Assembly (NCBI GenBank): GCA_011391635.1
Contig: JAABQD010000029.1
Location: forward strand, 1-33,087
Reading direction: 5' to 3'
Length of the DNA stretch: 33,087 nucleotides
Source: Sulfurimonas sp.
GTDB lineage: Bacteria > Campylobacterota > Campylobacteria > Campylobacterales > Sulfurimonadaceae
This document shows positions 13,235 through 21,687 of the stretch, piece by piece. Position numbers and translations under genes: made by a program. The notes under the pieces are model-generated. The model was not told the DNA's origin. It saw nothing but the letters and a program-made list of their open reading frames with translations, and did no database searches. How positions within the stretch are numbered: the stretch's first letter is position 1; each line of letters starts with the position of its first letter.

Positions 13235-14870
13235 CTATATACTTTTTAACATCGCTTTTTGTTATGCTCTCTTTTTCGTTGAGGATGATTTCTACTTTTT
13301 TTACAATGGATGTCATTGAGAGTAGAAGAGTTTTCGTCTGCTCATACAATCTTTGCATCACTTCCTCCTCTTCCTTCGCATTTGCTATGAGTGAGCTTCC
13401 CATGCCATACTCATGCAACATTTTTTGCAGAAGCTCTTTGGCATCGTCCAAATCCACTTTTGCATTACTTGCATGTTCATTGTATTTCATTCCACATGCC
13501 ACTATTCCTGCAATGTGCATTTTTATCATCGATTCTATCTCATGTTTAATGAGCGGTGTATCCGAAGAGGGAGTGAGTTTTTCGTTTGAGAGCATCAGTT
13601 TTTCAAAAGGCAAATCAAAAAATGTAGCACATACAACTTTTCCTGCCTGATAGGTAATGCGATACTCTTTTTGCTTGTCACTAAGCATTTGAAGCTTTTT
13701 CTTGCCAAACATGACCTTATCTTTGACCTGATGAAAATGCTCTATAGTGACATACGAATCGCCCACTCTAAGGGAGAGAAGTGCCGCTTCATTGACAAGA
13801 GCCGCCAAAGATGCACCGTTGAAGCCTACCGTCATATTCGCCACCGCAGCGACATCAAGTTTGTGTGGCACTTTGAGAAGATATTTTGTCAAAATCGACT
13901 CTCGCTCTTTTTTGGTCGGAAGCTCTACAAAGATGCGTCTATCAAATCTTCCAGCACGCAAAAGTGCCGAATCAAGGACTTCTATTTTGTTTGTTGCAGC
14001 GATTACTATGACACCGCTTGAGCCTTCAAACCCATCCATCTCTGTGAGAAGTTGATTGAGTGTTGCTTCTCGCTCATCATTTCTCTGTCCATCGCGTTTT
14101 TTCCCAACAGCATCGATTTCATCGATAAAGATAATCGAAGGCGAATTGTTTTTTGCAGCGGCAAAAAGCTCATGCACTCTTTTTGCTCCCATTCCAACAT
14201 AAATCTGCACAAAAGAAGCTCCACTTTGATAAAAAAATGGCACTCCAGCTTCGTGTGCAACAGCTTTTGCTATCATCGTTTTTCCAACCCCTGGAGGACC
14301 TACCAAAAGGACACCCCGAGGCATTCTCGCTCCAAAACTTTTGTAGCGTTTTGGATTTTTCATAAAATCTATAATTTCTTCAAGTTCCATTTTGACATCC
14401 GAAATGCCCCCGATATCATCAAAAGTGACATCGCTTTTGATAGCTTCTACAGGTGTATTGGATTCTAAGGCGTTGGAAGATTTCAGCCCAGAAAAACTAT
14501 TTGAATTTTGAAAAAAGAGACCTTTTTTTTGTAACCATCGAATACCAAACGTACCCAGACTCAAAAAAAGAATTGCAAAAAAGATATACAAAATGAAATC
14601 CGACCCGCGACTCACTTCTATCTCATAATCGGAAAACATTTTAGGATTCACTTGCAAAGAGGCAATTTTATAAACCGTATCCTTACTCTTTAAATAGACA
14701 TAATCTTTGGTAAAAACGACACTCTTTATGCCCCTGTTTTCAAGCAGTTTTGTTGTCTCTTTGAGAGAAATATTTTGTGCGTTATCTCGCAAAAATGCGA
14801 ACAACACAAGTGCAATAACAAAAAAAGCCGATACATAAAGTGCTATTCTATTGGTTTTAGAGTTGAGCAT
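13221..14870 (-). CDS. FtsH-like AAA+ membrane protein with lost protease motif
   Basis: The FtsH architecture is recognisable: two transmembrane segments (about residues 9-28 and 91-111) enclosing a short exported loop, then an AAA+ module. Walker A is GPPGVGKT at 191-198, Walker B is IIFIDE, and the second region of homology is ATNKIEVLDSALLRAGRFDRR. The peptidase domain is degenerate: where FtsH has HEAGH, this protein reads YQAGK (407-411). The two zinc His and the catalytic Glu are therefore gone, and the third zinc-ligand segment is also unlike FtsH. It is probably an ATPase or chaperone without proteolysis. The start at 14870 is preferred because GAGGAG lies nine bases upstream; the frame is open to 14894. 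It overlaps mtaB and bioV by 14 bp each. Confidence 0.88.
   Translation of the reverse strand: MLNSKTNRIALYVSAFFVIALVLFAFLRDNAQNISLKETTKLLENRGIKSVVFTKDYVYLKSKDTVYKIASLQVNPKMFSDYEIEVSRGSDFILYIFFAILFLSLGTFGIRWLQKKGLFFQNSNSFSGLKSSNALESNTPVEAIKSDVTFDDIGGISDVKMELEEIIDFMKNPKRYKSFGARMPRGVLLVGPPGVGKTMIAKAVAHEAGVPFFYQSGASFVQIYVGMGAKRVHELFAAAKNNSPSIIFIDEIDAVGKKRDGQRNDEREATLNQLLTEMDGFEGSSGVIVIAATNKIEVLDSALLRAGRFDRRIFVELPTKKERESILTKYLLKVPHKLDVAAVANMTVGFNGASLAALVNEAALLSLRVGDSYVTIEHFHQVKDKVMFGKKKLQMLSDKQKEYRITYQAGKVVCATFFDLPFEKLMLSNEKLTPSSDTPLIKHEIESMIKMHIAGIVACGMKYNEHASNAKVDLDDAKELLQKMLHEYGMGSSLIANAKEEEEVMQRLYEQTKTLLLSMTSIVKKVEIILNEKESITKSDVKKYIDEIL
13490..13501 (+). repeat. TTCCACATGCCA-family word, 12/12
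   Basis: Inside the ftsH-like gene, in the degenerate peptidase part, coding Val-Ala-Cys-Gly-Met in the gene sense. Confidence 0.88.
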
Positions 14871-16101
14871 AGTTACCATCTCCTCGTACTTCATAGTTTT
14901 GAATTTTTATCCAGTTGCCTACCAAATCTTCATCAGATTTGACACTCACTTTGTTAAAATGTTGGTCAAATCCTTGAAACAGACCCTCTTTTTGGCTCTC
15001 TATAAGAACATCAAGTTCGCCCTTAAATGCTTCTCGAAAAGCGATATTTTTTTCATTTATAAGATGCTCCAACTCATGTAACCGCTCTGAAGCTACTTTG
15101 CCATTGACCTCTGGTTTCATCGTCGCTGAGGGTGTGCCATCTCGTTTGGAGTAGGTAAAAGCGTGGAGATGTGTCAAAGGCAATGCTCTTGCATTTTGCA
15201 TCGCTTCATTCCAAATCGCCTCACTCTCGCCTGGATGTCCTGTAATAAAATCTGTCCCTATTGCATACCCTTTTGTGCTTAAAAACTCAAAAAGTTCTCT
15301 ATCTTGTTTATAGACATTTCTTCTGTTCATAAGTTTAAGCATTGTAGGCGAAGTGTGTTGCAGGGCGATGTGCAGATGTCGCTCCAGCCAAGGCTCATCC
15401 AAAATCTCTTTGAACTCATCTGTTATCTGAATAGGCTCAACACTTCCAAGTCGAATGCGTCGCACACCACGGATTTGAGACATTTTTTTCATCAATTTTG
15501 CGATAGAAGTACCACTGCTGTGACCGTAACTCCCCACATTTGTACCAGTGAGGACAAACTCACCAAAGCCGTTAAGTGCAAGTCTGGAAATTTGCTCCAA
15601 GATACGAGACTCATCCATGCTTCTTGCATCCCCTCTGACATGTGGAATAATGCAGTAAGAACAGCGAAAATTACACCCCTCTTGAATCTTGATAAACGCC
15701 CTGCTTTTACCTACAAAATCATCGACTATCAAATCATCAATATGATTTAAATCTCCCGGATTGTAAAAAGGTTTCTCTTGTGAGAGCATAAAATCGATTT
15801 TTTGCTTTTCACTTTGACCAAAAACCCCATGCACACGCTTTTCCTCGAGAAGTTTTTCCCCTTTTGTATGTGCACCGCATCCTGTCAAAAAGATTTTCGC
15901 CTCAGAACTCTTTTCCACATGCCCGATGTAAGAGCGAACATGCGAATCTGCTCCATTGGTAACGGTGCAGGAGTTGATGACAATCAGATCTGCTTCTTCC
16001 TCATTTTCCGTAATTTCATACTCTTGGAGAGAACTCATCATTACCTGAGAATCATAAAGGTTGGTTCTGCATCCAAAGGTTTTGAAATAGACTTTTTTCA
16101 T
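14857..16101 (-). CDS. mtaB: tRNA t6A37 methylthiotransferase
   Basis: This radical-SAM methylthiotransferase converts t6A37 of tRNA to ms2t6A. The N-terminal cluster-binding cysteines are Cys11 (TFGCRTN), Cys45 (NSCTVTN) and Cys75 (TGCGAH). The radical-SAM motif CxxxCxxC is Cys143, Cys147 and Cys150 in EGCNFRCSYC. FGCRTN rather than GCQMN favours MtaB over MiaB. The length of 414 residues and the C-terminal TRAM-like region fit. It overlaps mscS by 4 bp (ATGA) and the ftsH-like gene by 14 bp. Two copies of the repeat word lie inside, one of them (15636) just beyond the radical-SAM motif at the codons for Pro-His-Val. Confidence 0.9.
   Translation of the reverse strand: MKKVYFKTFGCRTNLYDSQVMMSSLQEYEITENEEEADLIVINSCTVTNGADSHVRSYIGHVEKSSEAKIFLTGCGAHTKGEKLLEEKRVHGVFGQSEKQKIDFMLSQEKPFYNPGDLNHIDDLIVDDFVGKSRAFIKIQEGCNFRCSYCIIPHVRGDARSMDESRILEQISRLALNGFGEFVLTGTNVGSYGHSSGTSIAKLMKKMSQIRGVRRIRLGSVEPIQITDEFKEILDEPWLERHLHIALQHTSPTMLKLMNRRNVYKQDRELFEFLSTKGYAIGTDFITGHPGESEAIWNEAMQNARALPLTHLHAFTYSKRDGTPSATMKPEVNGKVASERLHELEHLINEKNIAFREAFKGELDVLIESQKEGLFQGFDQHFNKVSVKSDEDLVGNWIKIQNYEVRGDGNYAQL
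15636..15647 (-). repeat. TTCCACATGCCA-family word, 11/12
   Basis: Reads TGACATGTGGAA on the plus strand. Inside mtaB, coding Pro-His-Val in the gene sense. Confidence 0.7.
15913..15924 (+). repeat. TTCCACATGCCA-family word, 11/12
   Basis: Reads TTCCACATGCCC. Inside mtaB, coding Gly-His-Val-Glu in the gene sense. Confidence 0.75.
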
Positions 16102-17738
16102 ACTCTCTCTTCTTCATCCATTGGTGGTTTTGATTTTGAATTTTGGATATGAAGCACTTGTGTAGGATACGCGATAGAGATATCATCCTCTTTGTTAAAA
16201 GCATCAATTATTTCCGTAGATATCACACTTCTAAGCGTGAGCGTTGCGTATGCATTTGTCAAGTACCATGAATCAATAGAGACACCATTTGGCTCGATAA
16301 AAGAGAAAATTCTTGGCTCTACATTTGTATTTTTGAGACTATATTGATTTCTAAGTTTATTGAGCTGTTTTCTTGTGATATCCGTATATCCTTTGGAGTA
16401 TTTTTTAGTTATCTCTTTACAAAGATGCATCGCTTTTTTATGGTTGGATTCAAAAGTAATCGTGACTTTTATGCCATCCCAAACAGTTTTGAGTGAACTG
16501 TGTGTATAGTTTGCTATCATTTTTGTAAAAACATAATTGTTTGGTATAAAGATAATGCGTCCTGCTCTTCTATTTTCTACAATAGAGACAAATGTAATAT
16601 CTTCTAAAAGTGTTATACGCAATAGAGAGATATCCATTACATCGCCTACATAGATACTCCCCTCCATCGTAACGCGTATTCTATCGCCAACATGGATACT
16701 TCCGCCAATAACAATCACCAACCAGCCTAAAATACTCATAAATAAATCTTTCATAGCGATGGCGATACCAGCAGAAGCAAATCCAAGAATTGTGACCATA
16801 TAGCTGACATTTTCTATATAATTAAAAAATAGAATCAAAATAATCAGCGTCACATTGGTAAAAGTAATAATTTTATTTGCCATATAAAAGCGTTCGTTAT
16901 CAGTAATATACTTTTTAACAACTAGCTTGAGTAGGAAAAATATAATAAAGACAATCAAAACGACAATACCAATGTTCATCAGTTTGTACATCTGCCCTTC
17001 AACTTCTTTGTTAGTATTGAGCTTGATAACTTCGAGTCTTTGTTTGTAAACATCTGCAGTTACAGTAATAGTGTCCAGAGCTGTTTCAAATCGCTCTAAC
17101 TGTTTTTTCTTATACTCTATCTCTTTGACAAACTCTTTTTTTGTATCAAGTGCTTCGATATTTTCATAGATTTTATTTTCATCTCGGATGAGTTTGATAA
17201 GGTCAGTCAACTCCTCTTTTCTCTTGATATAATCATCATAATCCGTGTTGAGTGTTTTGATAAGCGATATACCTGTAAAGATATCAAATGGATTTGAAAT
17301 TGTTGGGATTACATCCACACTCGAAGGAGTGAGAAGCTTTGAAAAAGGAGCGATATCTTTATCTTTTATTTTTTCTATTTGCGATGCTAAAATCTTCTCT
17401 TTGGATATCAAAGCACCGAGTTCATCTTTTTCACTCAAAGTAATTGCATTTTTTTTAAGATAATCAATCCTATCTTTAATCTGCTCTAAATTCTCTCTCA
17501 CTTCCAAAGAAGTAATATACGAGGAGTAACTCTTCATCCAAACTTGCTCTTTATCTATCTCTTTTTCAAGTCTTTTGAGTTCAGATTTATAAACTCCTAT
17601 CTGAGCTGTTCGAGCTTGTTCCTCTTCTTGTTTTTCCAATAATTTACTCTCAGTTTTAGAGAGAGTAGTTTCATCTTTCGCTCCACTCTGAGCAAAAAGA
17701 GTATAAAAAGAGAGAAGTACAAAAAGAACTATTTTCAT
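16098..17738 (-). CDS. MscS-family mechanosensitive channel with periplasmic coiled-coil domain
   Basis: This inner-membrane channel probably opens under membrane tension to release solutes on osmotic downshock. The protein has 546 residues. A signal peptide of about 16 residues ends near LFAQ. A long charged coiled-coil region runs to about residue 240. The membrane region follows with a helix near 255-275, a second near 290-310, and the pore helix VTILGFASAGIAIAMKDLF. The MscS beta-domain then starts at GGSIHVGDRIRV and VGDVMDISLLRITL, followed by a cytoplasmic alpha/beta part. Its start overlaps aroB by 4 bp. The extended periplasmic part makes it larger than E. coli MscS (286 residues). 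Campylobacter has, as I recall, the same aroB-mscS-mtaB order. Confidence 0.9.
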   Translation of the reverse strand: MKIVLFVLLSFYTLFAQSGAKDETTLSKTESKLLEKQEEEQARTAQIGVYKSELKRLEKEIDKEQVWMKSYSSYITSLEVRENLEQIKDRIDYLKKNAITLSEKDELGALISKEKILASQIEKIKDKDIAPFSKLLTPSSVDVIPTISNPFDIFTGISLIKTLNTDYDDYIKRKEELTDLIKLIRDENKIYENIEALDTKKEFVKEIEYKKKQLERFETALDTITVTADVYKQRLEVIKLNTNKEVEGQMYKLMNIGIVVLIVFIIFFLLKLVVKKYITDNERFYMANKIITFTNVTLIILILFFNYIENVSYMVTILGFASAGIAIAMKDLFMSILGWLVIVIGGSIHVGDRIRVTMEGSIYVGDVMDISLLRITLLEDITFVSIVENRRAGRIIFIPNNYVFTKMIANYTHSSLKTVWDGIKVTITFESNHKKAMHLCKEITKKYSKGYTDITRKQLNKLRNQYSLKNTNVEPRIFSFIEPNGVSIDSWYLTNAYATLTLRSVISTEIIDAFNKEDDISIAYPTQVLHIQNSKSKPPMDEEERV

Positions 17739-18787
17739 GCAGATACTCCAAATTGCTTCAAAACAGAGAGAACGATTTCTTTGTCAATTGTATCCGTTAT
17801 CACAACAGCCCCGATGCCTTTTGGGAGAATAAAAGTGATGTTTGAATCAGAGCTTTTTTTATCTAAGAAAAATGTTTCATAAAAACTTGCCACATTTTCA
17901 ATTGTATAGCATGTAGGAAGATTATATTTTTGCAGAAGTGCTTGAATGCGGAGAGCTTCATCTTTGCTCATACGCTCTGTTGCAACTGCAAGTTCATTCG
18001 CCATTACCATTCCGATTGCTACAGCCTCACCATGCAAATAAGTTTTATAGGCTGTTTCGTTTTCTATCACATGTCCAAAAGTATGTCCATAGTTGAGTGC
18101 AGCTCGAAGCCCATGCTCTTTTTCATCTTGTGCGACGACTGTTGCTTTGGTCTGTACAGCTTGTTTGATAGCTTCTTGGAGTATAAGTGGATTCTTCAAA
18201 TCAGCACTCTCTAAATACTCAAAAAAATCTCTATTAAAAGTGACTGCCATTTTTACTATCTCAGCAACTCCAGCACCAAACTCTCTTGAAGGCAAAGTAG
18301 TTAAAAAAGAGGGGTCAATATAGACTGCTTTTGGCTGATGAAATGCTCCCACTAAATTTTTTCCAAAGGAGTTATTCATCCCTGTTTTTCCACCTACACT
18401 CGCATCAACTTGTGAGAGAAGTGTTGTAGGAATCTGAATAAAATCGATTCCTCTTTGATAAATACTCGCAGCATATCCGCACATATCGCCTATCACCCCG
18501 CCACCAAAAGCAAGAATCATAGATTTACGGTTAAAACGATGATTAAAAAGTGATTCTAAGATTGTATCGATGGATTGCTGATTTTTATACTCTTCGCCAT
18601 CTGGCACAGTGATGATATAAAGCTCTTTTGCAGAGATTTTAGAGAGAAGATATCCCAAGTGAAGTCCCGCAACTTTTGGATTGGTTACAATAGCTACTTT
18701 TGTATTGAAATGAAGTTTTGGAAGCGTGTCGATTGTTATGTCATAAGAGTCATCTACAACTTTTTTTAAAGAGATATTTACCTGCAT
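17735..18787 (-). CDS. aroB: 3-dehydroquinate synthase
   Basis: AroB closes 3-deoxy-D-arabino-heptulosonate 7-phosphate to 3-dehydroquinate, the second step of the shikimate pathway, using NAD and a divalent metal. Marks are VPDGEEYKN, the glycine-rich GGGVIGDMCGYAAS, IPTTLLSQVDASVGGKTG, GVAEIVK (metal Glu), NYGHTFGHVIE and LHGEAVAIGM (metal His). The length of 350 residues is normal. It is the first gene of the overlapping minus-strand run. The 78-bp spacer upstream, after the TrkA-like gene, is AT-rich and may hold a promoter, but I see no distinct box. Confidence 0.96.
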   Translation of the reverse strand: MQVNISLKKVVDDSYDITIDTLPKLHFNTKVAIVTNPKVAGLHLGYLLSKISAKELYIITVPDGEEYKNQQSIDTILESLFNHRFNRKSMILAFGGGVIGDMCGYAASIYQRGIDFIQIPTTLLSQVDASVGGKTGMNNSFGKNLVGAFHQPKAVYIDPSFLTTLPSREFGAGVAEIVKMAVTFNRDFFEYLESADLKNPLILQEAIKQAVQTKATVVAQDEKEHGLRAALNYGHTFGHVIENETAYKTYLHGEAVAIGMVMANELAVATERMSKDEALRIQALLQKYNLPTCYTIENVASFYETFFLDKKSSDSNITFILPKGIGAVVITDTIDKEIVLSVLKQFGVSA

Positions 18788-18865
18788 TTTTTATCCAATT
18801 TTGTAATTTATAAAATGGATATATGTTACTTAAAAAAGCCTAAAAAATGGCTAAATCATCACTTC

Positions 18866-20272
18866 TTACAACTGCACAGGAATAAAAATCTGATGATAAT
18901 CATCAAGTTTGTAGTAAAGTTTTTCATTATCTATAGAAAAGAGTGAAAAAATGCGTCTTTGCGTCAGTTTTTGAGTAAAAGGCAAGATTTGCATAAAATT
19001 CTCTTTTTTCTTAAGTGTCCGCATAGGATTTTCATTCTCTTTTATTATTTTAATAGATTTTGAAAAAATCGTTGATAAATTATAATAGTTCTCTATCACA
19101 AGCTCTTTAACATCTTGATGCTCCGCCATATAGTTGTACAACTCTATATTAAATCCCATCTGCTCCGAAATGTCAAAAATAGTTGCTGAAATTTTTTCCA
19201 AATCACGATTGTCTGACAATACAAGTACAGAATCTTTCACCGTTGAAAAAGATTTATCTGATATTTTCAGAACTGGGACATGTGACTCATACAAAATAGT
19301 TCTCATTTTGCAATTACTAAAAGTCTCTTTTGAGACAATTACCAACCCAATATGATATAACTTGATATCACTGTAAAACTCTTGTTGCAAATCCTTTTTA
19401 TCATACTCTATATGAATGAGTACATTATTACTTCTAAAGGATTTTATATGCTGAAGAAGAGATATATTTCCAGGATTTACAACCTTAATTATAAGATTGT
19501 GTTTAAACTTTTTATGTGCAAAAACAGCACGGCGTATCAGCTCTTTTATCGTAGAGTGGTTCACAATATTCATGTCAATGTAGAGGTAAAGATTCGAACC
19601 AAAAGGCTCTGGAAACTGCCCTAATTCCCTTTTAATGGCACGATAAACTGATTTTAACACAGCTGGATCTCCAATTAAAAGCAGTAAATCATTTGGCTGA
19701 ATCATTCTTCTGCGTGAGGGCATAACCAGTTTTCGATTTCTATAAATTGCAACAATACGCCAATTTTTTTGTTCAATAACACCTATATGACGATACGCAA
19801 AAGAGCTTCCAAATGGAACTAAAACCTCCATTATTTCGCCCTCTCCCATGCCAACATTTTGTGCTATGACAGGTACATTTGGCAAATAATCTACCAATCT
19901 TGAAGCTAAATGCTCATTCGCATTAATCATTACTATATTAGGGTCTTCGTTTTCAAGCTTCCATTGATTAATAACAATAATACGAAGTTGTTTTTTAATA
20001 GTTCTTATATTTTTGATTGTATTTTCAACATCTACGAGATTATCCATAGCAATAAAAACATGGACAAACTCCATTTTGAGAAGATTTGAGAGTTTATAAA
20101 GGCTTGTAGGGTCAAATTCATAAAATTTAAATTTTGTTGGATTTATATCTTCAAACTCTTTTGCTTTAATCTGAACTACATAATACAAATTCTCACTACT
20201 ATAGGTTTGTGCAACCCTTTGTATAAACTGTGAGCCAACTTCAGAATCGCTAATAATTAAAATTTTTTTCAT
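18866..20272 (-). CDS. TrkA/RCK-domain protein, probable potassium-channel regulator (COG3400-like)
   Basis: The protein has 468 residues and no membrane helix. It begins with a Rossmann-like RCK/TrkA-N domain (KKILIISDSEVGSQFI, then a middle strand FVHVFIAMDN). A TrkA-C domain follows at about residues 155-225, with EVLVPFGSSFAYRHIG and NDLLLLIGDPAVLKSV. The last 230 residues look like a further alpha/beta region of unclear family. Such proteins gate potassium uptake or channel subunits by binding nucleotides. No channel gene lies beside it, so the partner is unknown. A TATAAT at 20297-20302 lies upstream on the minus strand. Gene assignment is firm, function only by domain. Confidence 0.78.
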   Translation of the reverse strand: MKKILIISDSEVGSQFIQRVAQTYSSENLYYVVQIKAKEFEDINPTKFKFYEFDPTSLYKLSNLLKMEFVHVFIAMDNLVDVENTIKNIRTIKKQLRIIVINQWKLENEDPNIVMINANEHLASRLVDYLPNVPVIAQNVGMGEGEIMEVLVPFGSSFAYRHIGVIEQKNWRIVAIYRNRKLVMPSRRRMIQPNDLLLLIGDPAVLKSVYRAIKRELGQFPEPFGSNLYLYIDMNIVNHSTIKELIRRAVFAHKKFKHNLIIKVVNPGNISLLQHIKSFRSNNVLIHIEYDKKDLQQEFYSDIKLYHIGLVIVSKETFSNCKMRTILYESHVPVLKISDKSFSTVKDSVLVLSDNRDLEKISATIFDISEQMGFNIELYNYMAEHQDVKELVIENYYNLSTIFSKSIKIIKENENPMRTLKKKENFMQILPFTQKLTQRRIFSLFSIDNEKLYYKLDDYHQIFIPVQL

Positions 20273-20296
20273 AAAATCTCGACTTAATTTTTTATC

Positions 20297-20302
20297 ATTA
20301 TA
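20297..20302 (-). promoter_or_regulatory. -10 box of the TrkA-like gene
   Basis: TATAAT on the minus strand, 25 bp before the start codon, in an AT-rich divergent spacer. Confidence 0.5.
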
Positions 20303-20334
20303 TCATTTTTCATCCTGCGTTAACTTATGTTTAC

Positions 20335-20340
20335 TATAAT
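20335..20340 (+). promoter_or_regulatory. -10 box of the rhodanese gene
   Basis: Perfect TATAAT, 29 bp before the start codon. GAAGGA follows as the ribosome site. Confidence 0.55.
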
Positions 20341-20369
20341 CACGCCAAATATTAACAGAAGGAAAATAG

Positions 20370-20879
20370 ATGAAATTACTTTTAGCAATTGTTACTGCTT
20401 TTTCATTCTCTTTTGGTGCTTCCTATGAGGGCGACATCAGTGCAAAAGAGGCGTATGAGATGCAAAAAAGCGGTCAAGCTATCATAGTGGATGTTCGAAC
20501 ATCTCTTGAATATATCTACACAGGGCATGGAGAAGGATTTATAAATATTCCCGCATTTCAGTGGACTTATGAACCAAAATCCATTGAAACAAGAGTAAAA
20601 AGTGCAGATTATGAAGTAAAAAACTCTAAAGTAAAAGATCATAAAGCATCATTAAATTTATACAATGCAAAAGAGGTACTCAATCCAAACTTTGTAAGCG
20701 AAGTGATGCAAGCGATGAAAATGCAAAATGCTCAGAGTGTTATTTTGGTATGTAGAAGTGGTCCTCGCTCAACTGCTGCTGCTGATATGTTAGCGAAAGA
20801 GGGTATCACAGCATACAATCTTGAAAATGGTTATATGTTCGGATGGAAAGAGCAAAACTTACCATTAGGCGGATTTTAA
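20370..20879 (+). CDS. Exported rhodanese-like sulfurtransferase
   Basis: This is a single-domain rhodanese of 169 residues. A signal peptide of about 17 residues (MKLLLAIVTAFSFSFGA) points to the periplasm. The domain starts with SAKEAYEMQKSG and IIVDVRTSLEY. The active-site loop is CRSGPR with the nucleophile Cys128 in VILVCRSGPRSTAAA. Between them is an insertion of about 40 residues (65-105) rich in Lys. It may handle persulfide or other sulfur species, which would suit a sulfur-metabolising bacterium, but the substrate cannot be told. It is a single gene between divergent and convergent neighbours, with its own promoter and terminator. Confidence 0.88.
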   Translation: MKLLLAIVTAFSFSFGASYEGDISAKEAYEMQKSGQAIIVDVRTSLEYIYTGHGEGFINIPAFQWTYEPKSIETRVKSADYEVKNSKVKDHKASLNLYNAKEVLNPNFVSEVMQAMKMQNAQSVILVCRSGPRSTAAADMLAKEGITAYNLENGYMFGWKEQNLPLGGF

Positions 20880-20905
20880 GGGGAAACTCTTAATCTGCCA
20901 TTTTT
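20868..20905 (+). terminator. Terminator of the rhodanese gene
   Basis: An 11-bp stem with a 2-base bulge (arms 20868-20880 and 20889-20899) is followed by ATTTTT. It overlaps the last codons of the gene and fills the 28-bp gap to the convergent SH3 gene. Confidence 0.65.
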
Positions 20906-20907
20906 AT

Positions 20908-21687
20908 CTATTTTTGAGCGACCTTTGTCTCTTCTATCCAAAACTCTTCAGAGGCTTTTGTCCAAGTTTTATTGACAAAATATCCAGTGACTTTAATCCA
21001 GCTTTTTGTTCTTTGATTTGAAGTAAAAGAGGTGCCTTTTGTCCAAGTAGCTACTTTTTTGCCACCTGCAGAGCTATAAATTGCACTCTCATCTTTGAGT
21101 ACATATGCCATTGCTTTGGTTGCATAACCTTTATCAGTTGCTACTTCAACTGCTTTATTGGTATCTGATACTACTTTTTTAGTCTCTTTCATCTCTGCTT
21201 TTTTTGTATCTGCTACGACTTTAGTGACCTCTTTTTGAACAACTTTTTTGGTTTCAACTGCTACTTTTTCCACTTCTTTGACATCGGCTTTTTTTGCAGC
21301 GTTCTCTTTCATAATTAATTTTGGAAATTCATTGTCATCTTGGCATATTGCAGGGACCTCTTTTCTCTGGATATCCGTCTGTTGCGTACGGCTCTCTCGC
21401 AAAAGTATCTCTTGATTTTTTTGTTGTACTGCAAACTCTTTTTTTATCGAGTTTATTTCACTCTCTTTTGTTTTAACCAGCTTCTCTTTTTCATCGAGTT
21501 TTTTTTCTAACTCTACGATTTTACTATTACTCTCACTCTTATTGAGATTTTTGGATTCCGATTCAACTTTGGAGGAAGCTTGAGTCTCTCTGAGCTTTGT
21601 TATATCATCCACCATAGATTGTATTCTCTCAACATCATTCGCACTCACAATAGATAAAAAAGCTAAAGCTATTATTGAAAATTTCAT
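20908..21687 (-). CDS. Exported coiled-coil protein with C-terminal bacterial SH3-like domain
   Basis: The protein has 259 residues. A signal peptide of about 16 residues (ending near VSAND) is followed by a coiled-coil region (about 20-95) rich in Glu, Lys and Ser. A low-complexity Lys/Val/Glu/Thr stretch (about 125-185) shows an irregular KKVV/KKAEMKE pattern. The C-terminal 60 residues resemble an SH3_3 domain, with LKDESAIYSSAGGKKVATWTKGT and WIKVTGYF. Such domains often bind peptidoglycan or other envelope parts. Its start overlaps the end of trmA by 4 bp. No enzymatic motif is seen. The role is unknown, probably envelope-associated. Confidence 0.78.
   Translation of the reverse strand: MKFSIIALAFLSIVSANDVERIQSMVDDITKLRETQASSKVESESKNLNKSESNSKIVELEKKLDEKEKLVKTKESEINSIKKEFAVQQKNQEILLRESRTQQTDIQRKEVPAICQDDNEFPKLIMKENAAKKADVKEVEKVAVETKKVVQKEVTKVVADTKKAEMKETKKVVSDTNKAVEVATDKGYATKAMAYVLKDESAIYSSAGGKKVATWTKGTSFTSNQRTKSWIKVTGYFVNKTWTKASEEFWIEETKVAQK

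Noticed and set aside
14052..14468. Antisense open frame of 138 codons over the ftsH-like gene
   Set aside because: It is a shadow of the coding strand, without a ribosome site or family resemblance.
13221..14870. The ftsH-like gene as a pseudogene
   Set aside because: The frame is intact over 549 codons, all AAA+ motifs are kept and the ends overlap neighbours neatly. Only the protease residues are lost, which points to changed function rather than decay.
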